Source: Hippophae tibetana (lineage: Eukaryota; Streptophyta; Magnoliopsida; Rosales; Elaeagnaceae). Taken from it: a DNA stretch of 64,000 nucleotides. The position numbers were made by a program, and so were the translations under genes. The notes beneath the pieces were generated by a model. It saw nothing but the letters and a program-made list of their open reading frames with translations, ran no database searches and was not told the origin of the DNA. The DNA is taken from positions 38,685,001-38,749,000 of the forward strand of contig CM072812.1 in assembly GCA_037013495.1 (NCBI GenBank), given 5' to 3'. Below, piece by piece: positions 1 through 11,199 of this stretch; the first letter of the stretch is position 1, and each line of letters starts with the position of its first letter.

Positions 1-240
1 GATTATACTATATATTCTTTATCTCTCTATTTTTTTCTGAAGTTTGTTTTCAATATATATATATTTTTAGAGAGTCAACCCATGTATAGATTGTACATTT
101 TTTTAGGATTTTGGTGAGTGGTTAATTTTGTGGCTTATTTGTTTGATTTTGGTTTAGGTCATTCTATATATGTCTTTTTTTTAGCAGTCATGCACGAATG
201 AGATAAAAGCATATACTATCAATTTCTACTTAAATAATTA
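1..240 (-). repeat. Fragment of Ty3-gypsy 3' noncoding region
   Basis: This stretch resembles 16735-16960, the 3' noncoding part of the element at 14158-20487. Shared blocks include 'acccatgta', 'tttgtggctt', 'atatatgtct' and 'agtcatgc.cgaatga' in the same order. No coding capacity is seen. It is joined directly to a truncated LTR at about 241, so it is probably the remnant of another copy whose body lies left of the window. Confidence 0.5.
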
Positions 241-1124
241 AATCTAAGTAAAAATAACATGTAAGAATAAAGCATAAAAAATAACTGTAAAGAAAATGAA
301 ATCCTTACAGTACTTTGATGTTATTCTTGTTGCTGAAAAATCTCCAAACGGAATTTTCACTTCCATTTATTGAATTAAAAAGAAAATAAATTACAAAAAC
401 ATAATTAGTTTTTCTAAAAAAGAGAAGAACTCTAAAACTAAGAAAAACTAACTAAAAAAAACTAAAAACTAAGAAATGGAAAGAAAGAAAGAGAGGAGAA
501 GATGTTTTTGAGGTGTGGTTTCATATGAAGAGAATAAGGTATTTATAGGTGAGGAAATGAAGAAAAATTGGGTGGAAAAATGATTAAAAATGGAGGAAAT
601 GCGGAGTAGTGAATGATGACATCATTACTAACGTCATGGTAGGTGGGGAGCGGCGGTGCGCGCGGAATGAGGCATAGATGGGTGGTGGCACGTGCGGAAT
701 GGAGCAGGTGCGTGCGACGAATAGGTATTGATGAGCGTAGATGCGCGCGGGCTGGACGTTGTGCTGGCACGGCGCACACGTTGCTCATTGCGGTTGGGCG
801 CGTTGGTCGGTCCTGCTGGTCGACTACGTGCGCGATTTCCTCCTCTTTGACATTGTTGACACATTTTGTCCAATTTTTTTATATTTTTTTATTTTCCCTC
901 ATTTAATTTATGAATATATTTGTGATGTATTGTCTCTAGTATTTTTCTTTAAGTCTTTAAGTTACTTTTTTAAGCAAAAATAACTGAAAAATAATAAAAA
1001 ATACCCGTGATTTTGAAAAGACATATTTATATAAATATATGATAAAATTATATAAATATATATATATTTAATCAATTAAAGTGCATAAAATAATGGGAAT
1101 TTTAGTGCTTTTTGAGTACTCATC
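241..1124 (-). mobile_element. Truncated LTR of Athila/Tat-like element (LTR A)
   Basis: The stretch aligns base for base over long runs with the outer part of the LTR at 36283-37768. Both share the 'aacatgtaagaataaagcat' block, the A-rich 'aaaactaag' repeats, a TATA box read on the minus strand (tatttata at 540-547), a GC-rich tract (about 645-835) and the terminal 'ctttttgagtactcatca'. The LTR 5' end on the minus strand is TGATGAGTACTC at about 1124. The inner 600 or so bases of the LTR are missing. It is the closest relative in this window of the LTR at 36283-37768. Confidence 0.75.
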
Positions 1125-2110
1125 AAGTATGTCAATCCCTAACTAGGTTCTGGCTAGTCTCTAGCAAAAAAGATTTTAAACCCCTATGATGCCCTAATGG
1201 ACGAATTATAATCTCATGATTGTTTTTAGTGATAATACCCACAAATATCACAACTAAAGTAAATTAAAAATATAAAAATGTAAAAATAAACAAAATAAAA
1301 AATAAATAAAGACACTAACTATCAAATTATTTATACATTTTTCTCAAATATTATAGATAACATTCAATATATAGATTATTTAAATTTCACTCTTCATGAA
1401 AGATAAATTATTTATTTTATTTTTATGATAAAATCTCAGAGATCCATCTAACTACACACATATAACCTCCATACTAGATAATCGTATACATGAAATCCAT
1501 TGAACAAAATTCTTGGTCTATAGATTTTGCAAATATAATATGTGTAAGCATTGTAATCACAAAATCCACATGCGTACCTTTCAATTAACTCTCCACTAAA
1601 ATAAAATGGTCACACAACTTTAGATCAATATATCTTTACCAAGGTTATAACGTTAGGTTAAGGTGTGGGGTTATGAAAGAACAGGAAGATGAATCACAAA
1701 AATAAGAGAACTTAATTGAATTCAAATACCATTTTATGTTCTAAAATAGCTCTATATGTTACCTAATTCATCCACACAATATATACCTTCACATCTATTG
1801 CTAAGTATACTATGGGTACAACTTCACATTATACCTAATATCGATAAACTCTTTTTTTCTTCTCTTTCCTCTTCTTCTTAATTTTTGTTCTTTTTATAAT
1901 TAAGGGACACAAAATTTCTTTTTCAATCTTTCTTCTTTTTTATTCAAAATTGATTTTCAATAATCCCAACTTGCTATTTTCAATATTTGTTTTGGGTTGT
2001 AGTAAAGTTTTACTAAAATTTTACCTTTTCTTCATAGAGAGTTCATATCAAACATATATTTATTTTAAGTCCTCTTAGAAAGTAGAAAGGTAGGATAAAT
2101 TATTTCTTGG
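1125..2110 (-). other. Noncoding 3' region of a family-I LTR element
   Basis: The first 300 or so bases resemble 15848-16080, the region between the Transposase_32-like ORF and the 3' LTR of the element at 14158-20487. Both contain 'ctagc...ctagtctctagcaaaaa', 'ttaaacccct', 'gtggacga/atggacga' and 'aatacc.acaaatatca'. A short polypurine-like stretch with TTAGGGATTGACATAC lies on the minus strand just before the LTR start at 1124. No ORF is supported. Confidence 0.5.
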
Positions 2111-3857
2111 GTCATTGATGCATAAATGTTTTATTTTAAAATTGATCATAAGTGCACAAATAACTTTGTAAAAAACGATACGTATACTTTCAATGTCAAT
2201 TTAAAAAGGAATTACCTAATTTTAAATAATTTAACAAAACTCTTTAAAACGAAAAATAAACCTAAATATTTTTTCACAAAGTTTGGGTTTAAAAAGATTT
2301 ATACTAATAACATAAAATAATAAAAGATAAAGGATTGATTGATTTACAAAAATTATTGGTAACATGAAATTAATTAATCAATGGAGAAGTAATGAGGCAT
2401 TTAACTAGTTGACTATATTTGGTAGAATTAATTAGGTTAATAACATATATATCCAAATTTGTTGATTCTTTCTTATACGTATTAATAACACCTTCGATTG
2501 GGTCTATTATTCGTTATTAATTAAATTACTTAATGCCTTCCGTCAAGTCTATCTACTAATTTAATTAAATTATACTTATTTTCTAAGAAATTAACAAACT
2601 ATTTATCATGTCGTCTTCGGGTCTACCAAGTTAAAATTTAGTCAAATTTTCCAAATTAGTTTTTAAGTTGATGTATTTGAAATCTAATTTTCATGTTTTA
2701 AATCTATTATGTAAGATATGTTCTCAATATATTATTCAATAATAAATCTTGTAAGAACCTTGAAATAAAATATAATTCTAAATTAGATGAAGATTTATTT
2801 TTCTAATACACAAAATATGCCCTCAAGATATTATTGAATAATAAATCTTGTAAGAACCTTGAAATAGAATATAAATCTAAATTAGATCTAGATTTATTTT
2901 TGTAAAACCTAATTCTTATATTTGAAGTCTATTGTGAAAAATATGTCATCAATATATGTTTTGATAATAAACATTTTAAAATTCTTGAATAAATCATCCA
3001 TGTTTAATAATCATTAAATTTATTCACCTAAGTAATTTACAAAAGCATATCAATATAACTAAAATCACATTATCACACTCAACTAGTTATAATTAGATTT
3101 AATAAGTGATCAATAAATTAAAAAAAACATTTAGAAAGATGTGTAAAATTAATTTTGTAAGTAGAATATAATTAAAATTAATAGCCCAAATGTATTCTTG
3201 TAGATAACTTCTGCAATAGTCTATTATTTGAGAAACCTCTTTATTACTGCCTAATATTTATAATAACTTAATCTAAACTATATAAAAACTAAACATAAAA
3301 AATAAAACTTGTAACTCTCAAGAACTCGAGAGAAACTAAAAGAAAAACTAAAAACTAAGTAGAATAATTAGTTGTGGGATGATTTGAGAAGAGGGTGAGT
3401 GGTCTTTTTAAAGGTGTAAAAATGCTGAGAAAAGGATAGAAAAGTAGATCGCGAGGTCGCGCATCGTGGTGAACTTTTATCACCATCGCATCATACGTTG
3501 TTTCTGATAAGCCCGCATCTCCGCATTATTTTACACCACCACGACATGCATTTCTCCAACTTCTGTTTGTGTAACCTCTTTCAAGCTTGATTGTAACATT
3601 TGTAAGGCTTACATATGTTATTCTTTTTATTCTTCTTAGTTGCGATTGAGTGCTTTCATGAATAATTTTTTCAAGTGTTTATCAATTGAATCATTTTGAA
3701 GTAGAAATACCTAAAAAATAACAAAACATATCCATGATTTTGAAAACGTAGATTTACTAAAATAATGATAAAATTATGCAAATATAAATCTATTTTTGAC
3801 ATTAAAGTGCAAATAAATCATGTAATATTCGATGCTTTTCAAGCATTCATCAATCAT
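2111..3857 (-). mobile_element. Solo LTR (family I) with target duplication
   Basis: An LTR of about 1737 bases runs from tgatgcataa at 2116 to ttcatca at 3852, with the TG...CA ends typical of LTRs. The flanks GTCAT (2111-2115) and ATCAT (3853-3857) match at four of five bases, the difference being a transition, as expected for an old 5-bp target-site duplication. The body aligns with the LTRs at 14158-15847, 19075-20487 and 36283-37768, for example through the early blocks 'gtgcacaaat', 'gatacgtatact' and 'aaaacgaaa'. It sits inside an older element whose ORF resumes at about 4583. What matters is the single LTR: recombination between two LTRs probably removed the rest. Confidence 0.65.
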
Positions 3858-4582
3858 AAAAGGGTAGGTTATAGTATATATGTTGAATATAGAAATGTTT
3901 TATAATTCATTTAAGCTTAAAAGGGATACTAATGATAACTATATAAGTAGTAGGCTTGAAAAGATTCAAACAATACAAAAAATGGTCTAAATTCTTTCCT
4001 ATGCATTGTGTATTCTATAATATTTCCTTGAGTATTTTTTAAAGTAAGTTCTAGAGTTTGTTGGGATACCTAATATATCTATGATAAATTCACAAAAACA
4101 AAATATTCTTAAGTACTTAGATTGAAATTTTATTTGAACACTTAGCAGAAATATAAAAGGAACTTTCTTATCCCCAATCATGAGAATTAATGTATATCTC
4201 ACCAATAATGCATCAGAACAAGTCATATAATTAAGAGGTTTAACAAAATACATAATAGAATTCCAAAATAAAATAAAAATTACATCAAATAATAAAAGAA
4301 TAAAAATAAAATGAAAGAAAAAAAAAACTAAAGGGCAAACTAAAAAATCAACGTTATAATTGATATTGTGGAACTCTAGTTCTCTATGCCTTTTGGTGTG
4401 TCTTCTTAAGATATTTCTAGTGGTTGAAAGGTAAAGTTGTCACTAGGATACTTTGGTGCTTCTAGCTGACTATAGTCATAACCATATTAAGCATGTTTCA
4501 ACCATTGCATCCCATATATGGTATTTATGTAATTGGAATGATAGTCGATTTGGCCAATGAGGCACTCTTGCTGTTGTATTTA
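3858..4582. other. AT-rich element interior, nothing recognised
   Basis: This is noncoding AT-rich DNA between the solo LTR and the Transposase_32-like ORF. A minus-strand open stretch at 3999-4253 shows no family motif. It probably belongs to the 3' noncoding part of the element that carries the ORF at 4583-5412. Confidence 0.35.
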
Positions 4583-5412
4583 TTAGGCCTTTATTTTATC
4601 AACCATTTCTTTTAACTTATCAAACCTGCCCTTTAAATGTTTCCTTGAAGAATAGACTATTTTGTTGGCTTGGGAAGCTTTAGTTCCACTTGTGAGGCTT
4701 TCCTTGTATGCCAGGGTTAATGGGTCACTATGTTGAAGTATAATGTCACCGGTAGGAATTATCACCCCAACTCTAACACAATATGTTGTAATGACTTGTG
4801 GAAAAAATAACTAAATTGATGATTATTCATCGACAACATTATTCTTTGATTTATAATTATCCCGAAATTCATGCTTTTAAAGGTTTAGATTACGAAGAGA
4901 AATAAAGCTCTTTCTTTGTCAATTTAGAACAGATGAAATATTCTCAAATTAGTAGATGTTTGTTAATTCTTTAGCATCAAATAATTTATGTCTTCTATTT
5001 CAAATATCACACTATGCTCATCCTCGTATTGCTCTCTATTACTTCTTCATAATCTATATGCCTTAAATAAGCCTCATACTTTCCCATGAGTTACATCCAT
5101 CAAATCATAGTAAGAATTAATCTAGATGCACTAAAGGCTATAAAAACTCCATTAACGATGGTCTTATCATTAACAACTTCAGACACATTAGCATCGAGTT
5201 CTCTAACAATGGACATGATACCAGTTTTAGGTTTTTTTTTCGAATCTTTTCCATCCTAGGTTTTTTGTCACATCATTTATTCTAGGGAATAGATCTTTTC
5301 CAAAATTAGTACCCCTTTCTACAATAAAATTTTTATTCACCTCTGCAACATTTTCAAATCTCTTTTGAACTTTGAGGCTCACAAACCTATTTCTATCGTA
5401 TTCTTTTGCCAC
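4583..5412 (-). pseudogene. Transposase_32-like (plant transposon protein) ORF remnant
   Basis: On the minus strand, the piece starting at 5412 reads MAKEYDRNRFVSLKVQKRF and continues with an ERGTNF..LFPRI and GWKRFE segment. This is the pattern of the putative plant transposon protein (Transposase_32) domain, whose members show an F.S...ERY start, an 'RG.dl' stretch, an 'RGW..f' stretch and then 'REFYANL'. The next stretch reads 'IVRELDANVSE', matching that last motif. The final open piece (4765-4583) reads 'GVIIPTGDIILQHSDPLT' and ends in a lysine-rich tail, plausible for the C-terminus. Several stops and shifts interrupt it, so it cannot make a full protein. The biochemical role of this domain is not known to me; it occurs in plant LTR-retroelement relatives. 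Its neighbour upstream in element order is gag (6230-7560). Confidence 0.6.
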
Positions 5413-6229
5413 AATATTATCAATATATCTATGTTTGTTTCCTTAAATACAAAAAAATATCCACATTTCTAATCCAAAAGTATTCTCAAAAATTAACCAC
5501 AAAATCAACCAAATAAAAATTGAAGATTTAATGCACTTACATGAAGATGATTGGGTGTTTTTGAAGGTGATGAAGATGATATAAAAAGACCCCAAAAATC
5601 CAATCTTTATGTGAAATATTTGTAAAAAGAGACTAAATAAGCTTTAATATTAATGTATATATAAAATATTGAGGAGAAGAATAGTAATTTTTGGGTAAAA
5701 ATTGATTTTTTAGGTGAAAGAATTGAGAGAGGGGCAAGTAGAGATTAGGGTTCTTGAAAAAGTTTTGAATTTTTTTTATTTTGATTTGGTTTCTGATGTG
5801 GATTAGGAGGGGAAGGGTTTGGTGTTTAAAACATATTACGACGAACTTAAAATCATGCCTTGGTGCGAACCTTATTCACGTTCCTATTTTTTTTATCCAA
5901 ATGCATTGCACTGTGAGGGACACAAACTCGTGTTGTGATGCGAAATGAATTTTTAAATATTTTTTTGTATAATTATATTTTTTCTTAAAATAAAAAAAAA
6001 TAAAAAAAAATACAAAAATACTAATAAATAATGAAAATTACCAAAATAAAAATTTAAATAAAAATTGTATATAATGATAATGCATCGTCCACCCTAACCT
6101 AAACCAGGTAATGGCCACATTACAATCAAATGACAAATAAAAAAACAAAACTTAAAATAAAAACAAATAGCAATAAACACAATACAAAATAAAAACCTAA
6201 TGTTCAATTGGAAATAAAATGAAAGAAAT
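5413..6229. other. AT-rich spacer between gag and Transposase_32-like ORF
   Basis: No gene is recognised. The stretch at 5800-5950 has short GC-richer words and A-runs. At 6225-6290 comes 'ggttgcctccgatgtag.gg.tggtttaatgtcgtc', which resembles the tail blocks that follow gag or pol at 28394-28442, 33913-33965 and 18697-18720. This shared tail marks the end of the gag unit in each of these elements. Confidence 0.4.
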
Positions 6230-7560
6230 TAATAGGTTGCCTCCGATGTAGTGGTTGGTTTAATGTCGTCAACCTAACTTATGTAACTTCTAGTTGAAGT
6301 TGAAACCACTTGAAAGGTCTTAATTGTGACCTTCTTATTGCTTGCTCACAATTGTGGTTAATTGCTTCATCTGAGTCTCTAAGTTATTAATTAAAGCCTT
6401 GGAATCCTCTTGAACTTTAACATTATGATTAGTTAAAGCAAGAACCATAACCTGTAGAGACTTACCTTGAGGTGGTTGTTAAGGTTAGTACTGCTAAGAT
6501 GGCTTAGGATTTGGGAAGCCTGATGGACATTTTTGGTTGTTGAGGAATGTTATGGGCCTATTGTTTGCATAAATAAAATTTGGATGATCCATTCATCCTA
6601 CATAATTGTTGTTAGAGTAGGGAATATACCTAGGCCTTTTTTTACTGAAAGACTCCAATAATATTTGCTTGTTCAACATTGTTATTTTGAAGAGTAGGAC
6701 ATGTGTATGTAAGATGTCTCACTAAAGAATATATGCCACATGCCTTAACATATCCCATAGTTAACTGTTGCAACAAAGTAGTTAAATTATTAACTTGAAT
6801 CTCAAAAGTAGGTTTAATGTTTACCTTATTTACCTATGTTTATGGGTTACTACGGATGCCAAATTGTTGAGAGATGGCTACCAAAGTTGTAATTAAATAT
6901 CCTGGCTCAAGTGGTGTTTTTGTCCACTAGCATCATCTATCATGCTTCTCTCTATGGGCATTATTCCTTTATATAAATATTGGAGAAGAAATTGGTCACT
7001 AACTTAGTAGTGAGGAAAACTTGCACACAACCTCTTAAGTCTCTCCTAATATTCATATAGGGTTTCCCCATTGAGTTGCCTTGTTCCACATATTTATTTT
7101 CTAATTTATGTTGTCTTATAGGATGGAAAGTACCTCTCCAAAGCAAAATTTGGTCATGTAAAACCATCTAGAGATAGTATAGTACCTGAATGGAGATAAT
7201 AGAGTTATTCCTTTGCACTATCAGCAACTGAGAAGGGGAATGCTCTAAGTTTAATTTGCTTTTCAGTGAACCCAACTAAATTCATAGTAGAATAGATACA
7301 TGAAACTCTTTTAAATGTTTATTTGGTCCATCTCTTGGTAAGCCCATATAAGTAGGTGTTAGTCTAGATTTGACATCAAATCCTACCTCCATGTTTGGGT
7401 TCAGAATGCACAAGGGTTGGTACTTCAAGTTAAGTGCAACTAATTCCTTAAGTGTTAGGTCTACTACTATCATCTCATTGTGTTCACTTTTAGAATCATT
7501 TAAAGAAGTGGATTATATTGTATCTACTTGTAGTGACCCTATTGACCTTAGATTGTAAGA
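6230..7560 (-). pseudogene. Athila-like gag remnant
   Basis: Read on the minus strand from about 7473, one piece gives TLKELVALNLKYQPLCI followed by 'LTPTYMGLPRDGPNKHLKEFH'-type sequence. This corresponds to the start of the Athila-type gag capsid region (family pattern: 'L.ELA.P....QP.CI', then 'LP.FhGl..EDP..HLkeFh'). A second piece at 7167-6961 carries 'FHPIRQHKLENKY'. The interior is broken by many stops and frameshifts. The gag unit is preceded, in element order, by the primer-binding site at 7940-7957 and the LTR at 7964-9537. It is followed by the Transposase_32-like ORF, with no protease, reverse transcriptase or integrase between. Confidence 0.6.
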
Positions 7561-7939
7561 ATGTCCTTGTTGCATTCAGATCCTAAAAATTTAAAGAATA
7601 ATATGTAAACTATAAATATCCATAAAGAAATTAAACTAAAATATAAGTAAATATTAAATTAGTAAACTAAAATGTAAAATAAAAATCTAAAAAAAGAAGT
7701 TAAAAAAATAAAAATATAAAAAGATATTAAATTAGTGAAATACAAATATAAAAATATAAACACTAAAAAAATAAAAAAATATTGAGAAAAATAAAAATAA
7801 AAATTAATTGAATAATTGGTGAAAAAGAAGTTAGTAGAAAAATCTAAAAAAATAAAATAAAATAAAAAGATAAAAATGATAAGCTAAAATATTTGTTTTA
7901 TAAATAAACTAATAATTAACAATGAAATAGACAAAATAA
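7561..7939. other. Leader between PBS and gag, noncoding
   Basis: This is A-rich DNA (over 80 percent A+T by eye) with poly-A and 'aaataaaa' runs. No ORF or hairpin was recognised. By position it is the 5' leader of the minus-strand element. Confidence 0.45.
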
Positions 7940-7957
7940 TCTCCGACAATGGCACCA
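7940..7957 (-). promoter_or_regulatory. Degenerate primer-binding site (tRNA-Asp type)
   Basis: The reading TCTCCGACAATGGCACCA differs from the intact site at 36259-36276 (TCCCCGGCAACGGCGCCA) at four positions, all of them C/T or G/A transitions. On the minus strand this is the TGGCGCC... site typical of Athila/Tat elements, where it primes reverse transcription. It lies six bases from the LTR start at 7964. Confidence 0.75.
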
Positions 7958-7963
7958 AAAACT

Positions 7964-9537
7964 TGGTAATGCTTAATTATCAACTTGATAATTCTAAGAC
8001 AATCTCAAAAATGGTGACAAGACATGATAATCTTGGAAATACACAAGTGTACGAGATTATATTACAAAAGTGATAAGTAATTTAAGAACAAAGATGGTCA
8101 CACCCATGAGTCATGTTACAATAAATATCACTAATTATTAGCTTATTAATAAATCAATAAGGAGGTTTTTAGAAATTATTTTTAACTAAAATTAAAAAAT
8201 AAAATAATAAATAAAATACATGAGCGTACAGATTAAGAGAAATATGTGATTATAGAATAATCCTTACAAATAGCCTATTATTTAATAAATTATATCATGA
8301 ATCAATATTAAAAATATTCATAAATTAACAACTCTAGATTGGAAGATCTATACACTAGTAAGCACGACTTCTAACCCACATTTTCATACTTTTAATTGAA
8401 GTAGAATACTATCGTAAATCAATCCAAAATAAGAACAACCTAATAATAATTTTTTGATAACTCATTCATCGCATTACATCCTAAAAAGGAGATAACTAAA
8501 ATTTGTAAGATTACAATTCTCAATAACCTTTAAAGAAGGTATGGACTCTACTTTTCACACTATCACAAAGTAATAAGTTACCACTTTGAATAAGAATATT
8601 AGCAAATACCATAATAGACAAAATAAATAGAAATCTATTTACTTCTAGGATAAGCTAGTAACATCTTAAACTAGCATAAAACATATAGTCATGGAATTTT
8701 AATATTGAGACAAATACATCAAAACTCAAGGAATAAATATAAAAAATCTCATAATATTTTATTAATTAAAATCATAGACTAAGGCTTGAAAATTGACCAC
8801 AATCACATAGATATATTAGCTAAGTAGAATCATTATTAAAATAAATAGAAGACTAAGAAGAAAAATAAGAAATGCTACTTGATTGCCTCTTGAACTCTAT
8901 CTTGCCTCTAGCCTTGTGTTTCTATGTAGACCTAAATATATTTTCTCTAAAATTTGTATATGCAATATGTAGCTTAACCCTAGCTGCATATTTATAGCAA
9001 AAAAGTTACAATACAATTATAATGAAGTTAGGATATGGTTGAATATGTTTAAAATAAATAAAATGCTAATAACACAAATCAAGAACTATTGGGATAGAGC
9101 TAGCATAAAATTAGGCATTTGACTGCAAATCTGACTTCCAGGGCCTTGGTATACATAGACTCATGTCATGACACGACCTTAATTCTTGTTATGTTGAAAA
9201 CCATCCCGAGGGTGCTATGCCATAGTGCACATATTCACATGTTATGGCATACCCTTAATTTTGACACTTTAATGTTTTGACCCCTTCTTGATGTATCTTG
9301 TATAAATATTTAAATTTAAGTCCATTATATAAAAATTGTTCCCATGGTCGTAAGATTTGATTGATCTTTTGTCATTTGAATCTTTTATGTCAAAAATACC
9401 TAAAATATGTATAAACATATCCCGCACGAAAATATAATTTATGAAATACTTAGGTTAAAATTTAATATTAAAATATAAATAATTCTTTTAATTCCTATAA
9501 ATCACAAGATATGCGTGCTTTTTAGTTATGTATCTCA
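7964..9537 (-). mobile_element. 5' LTR of a second Athila-type family (LTR II)
   Basis: The LTR begins at tggtaatgct just beyond the primer-binding site and ends near 9531-9537 after 'gcgtgctttttag.tatgtatctca', comparable to the 'gtgctttttgagcactcatca' end of the other LTRs. The exact outer end is uncertain. The interior differs strongly from family-I LTRs. It matches 22860-23400 instead, in blocks such as 'gcatta.a.ctaaaaag.agataacta', 'ttgaataa.aatatta.caa' and 'attaattaaaatcat.g.cta...cttgaaaattg.ccacaat.aca'. A TATA-like 'tatttatagc' lies at about 8990 on the plus strand. Confidence 0.6.
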
Positions 9538-10211
9538 TATGTTAGGCATTTTACGAATTATATCATAATTTTGATACATTTAGATCTTATTCTAGTGTTT
9601 TTGTAACCTCTCATATTTTTATGCAACCCTACTTTTTCAAGAATTATAGGGTCTGATAAATGTGTTTAGTTCAAAAGGTAAGGAGTAGGTAAAAACAATT
9701 GGCTCATATAGGCTCAATTAGTTCACTAAAGGGGTTTTTCTTTTAGTAAAGATAACATTAAGGGCAAGATGATCTGGCAAAAAAGGTTAATCCTATTCCT
9801 TAATCTCTTTTGAAAAAAATACTTAATCAACATTCACTTTGATAAACCTAAGAAATAATTTTAGCTAACTTAATCATGCTCGTTGGAATTAAAATAAAAT
9901 TCTATGTAATTTACATAACACTTCAAAAAATTCAAATACATAAATCATCATATCACTGATTCAGTTACTTGTGCATGCAAGGTATGAGGTATATTTCCAT
10001 AAATGTGCCTTCATTTGAGAACTACATCAAGATTCTACTAACATTTATTATCATTCAAAATTTTATGTTTTTAAGCATTTTTGATAAATTATACAAGAAA
10101 AAAAAAATGGAATGTGTGATTGTTGTTTCCAAGCTCATATATTCATCCTAACTATCCTAACATTACCAGAAAAATCCTAAAAATTAAAAAAATTATGTTA
10201 TCTAGAGCATA
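9538..10211. other. AT-rich DNA, nothing recognised
   Basis: No coding motif or repeat could be assigned. Plus-strand phrases such as 'ggctcatataggctcaattag' show no counterpart elsewhere in the window. Confidence 0.3.
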
Positions 10212-10436
10212 CTAATCCCAAAACATACTAAACCTAATAAAGCATAAATACACAAAGATAGAGTTTACATCCTTGCACCTTGGTGATAATCTCTCTTGAA
10301 GCATACTAGACGCATTCTCCCTTGTACATATATCTTGGTTATTATTAGGTTTGTGTGGTACTAAAAGTTTCCTTAAGTTGGTTTTTATACAGGAAACTTT
10401 CTCAATATCTTTCATAAAAGGTATTTGGACTTGCAC
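10212..10436 (-). pseudogene. Athila-like gag/protease linker fragment
   Basis: The minus strand reads 'VQIPFMKDIEKVS' and later 'ENASSMLQERLSPRCKD'. This follows the pattern between gag and protease of Athila-type polyproteins: 'v.iPf.eal...psyakFlkdl' and then 'e.csa.lq.klP.KlkDpGsf', compared with 'TVLQHKLPPKLKDPGRF' at 32040-32100. No protease active site follows. It is an isolated piece whose LTRs cannot be assigned. Flanks at 10437-11199 show no clear motif. Confidence 0.45.
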
Positions 10437-11199
10437 CTTGAGGAATCTTCAAATTTTTATTTTTATGTCAGCTTCATTAAATTATCAAAAATGTTAGAAA
10501 AATCCAAAACTAAGTCATCAATAAAAAAAGGAAGGTTAGATTACTATATTTGGTGCCATATTAGATTCTTAGGGATAATGGTATTTTCCTTTTCACTAGT
10601 CATTTCTTTAGATATATCATTCATATGGACTTTTAGGGCTCCTCTAGTTTCTTACCACTATCCTTACAAATCAACACATGATGTAGGGTAGAGCGGACTG
10701 GTTCTGGTCAATGTGTGCTTAGTTAGTGACACATGGTGTACTATGATTAGTTGGTCTACATTGTGTGGTTCCTCAATAGAAAGAAAGAACAAAACCGGTG
10801 ACAATGCATGGTGTGCTCGTTGACTATTTGATAAAACTTTGATTGAATTCCTAGACGACTCGGGGAAGCAATTGTATTAGTGATACATGCAGTGCGCTCC
10901 AATTGGCCCTCTTCACTTGTATGTCATCCATATGGAAATGACTGGTAAGCTGTACATAAGGAACACTTCAATTGGATTCCTTTGCTTACGTGGCATTCAT
11001 ATGTCCTATTCTAATTAGTCCTACATTAAAAAATTCATAAAATATTCCAAAACAATTTCAAAAAATATATTTCCATCCTCTTTTACTAGAAAGTTCATAT
11101 TTTAATATTTTAACCCCAAAAGTAATACTTATTGAATAAAATAAATAAATATTAAGCAAAAAAGTTTACTGATGACTGTACTTTCATAGAGTTATCAGT
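10437..11199. other. Unassigned region before the LINE
   Basis: The stretch 10690-11000 is less AT-rich than its surroundings and repeats phrases like 'gtgacacatg.tgtactatg', 'gtgatacatgcagtgcgctc' and 'cattcatatg', which suggests a decayed repeat-rich element piece. No ORF is supported. Confidence 0.3.

Noticed and set aside
543..906. Overlapping open stretches on both strands in the GC-rich part of LTR A
   Set aside because: They exist because the stretch is GC-rich and so poor in stop codons; no family motif, and they lie inside LTR sequence shared with 36283-37768.
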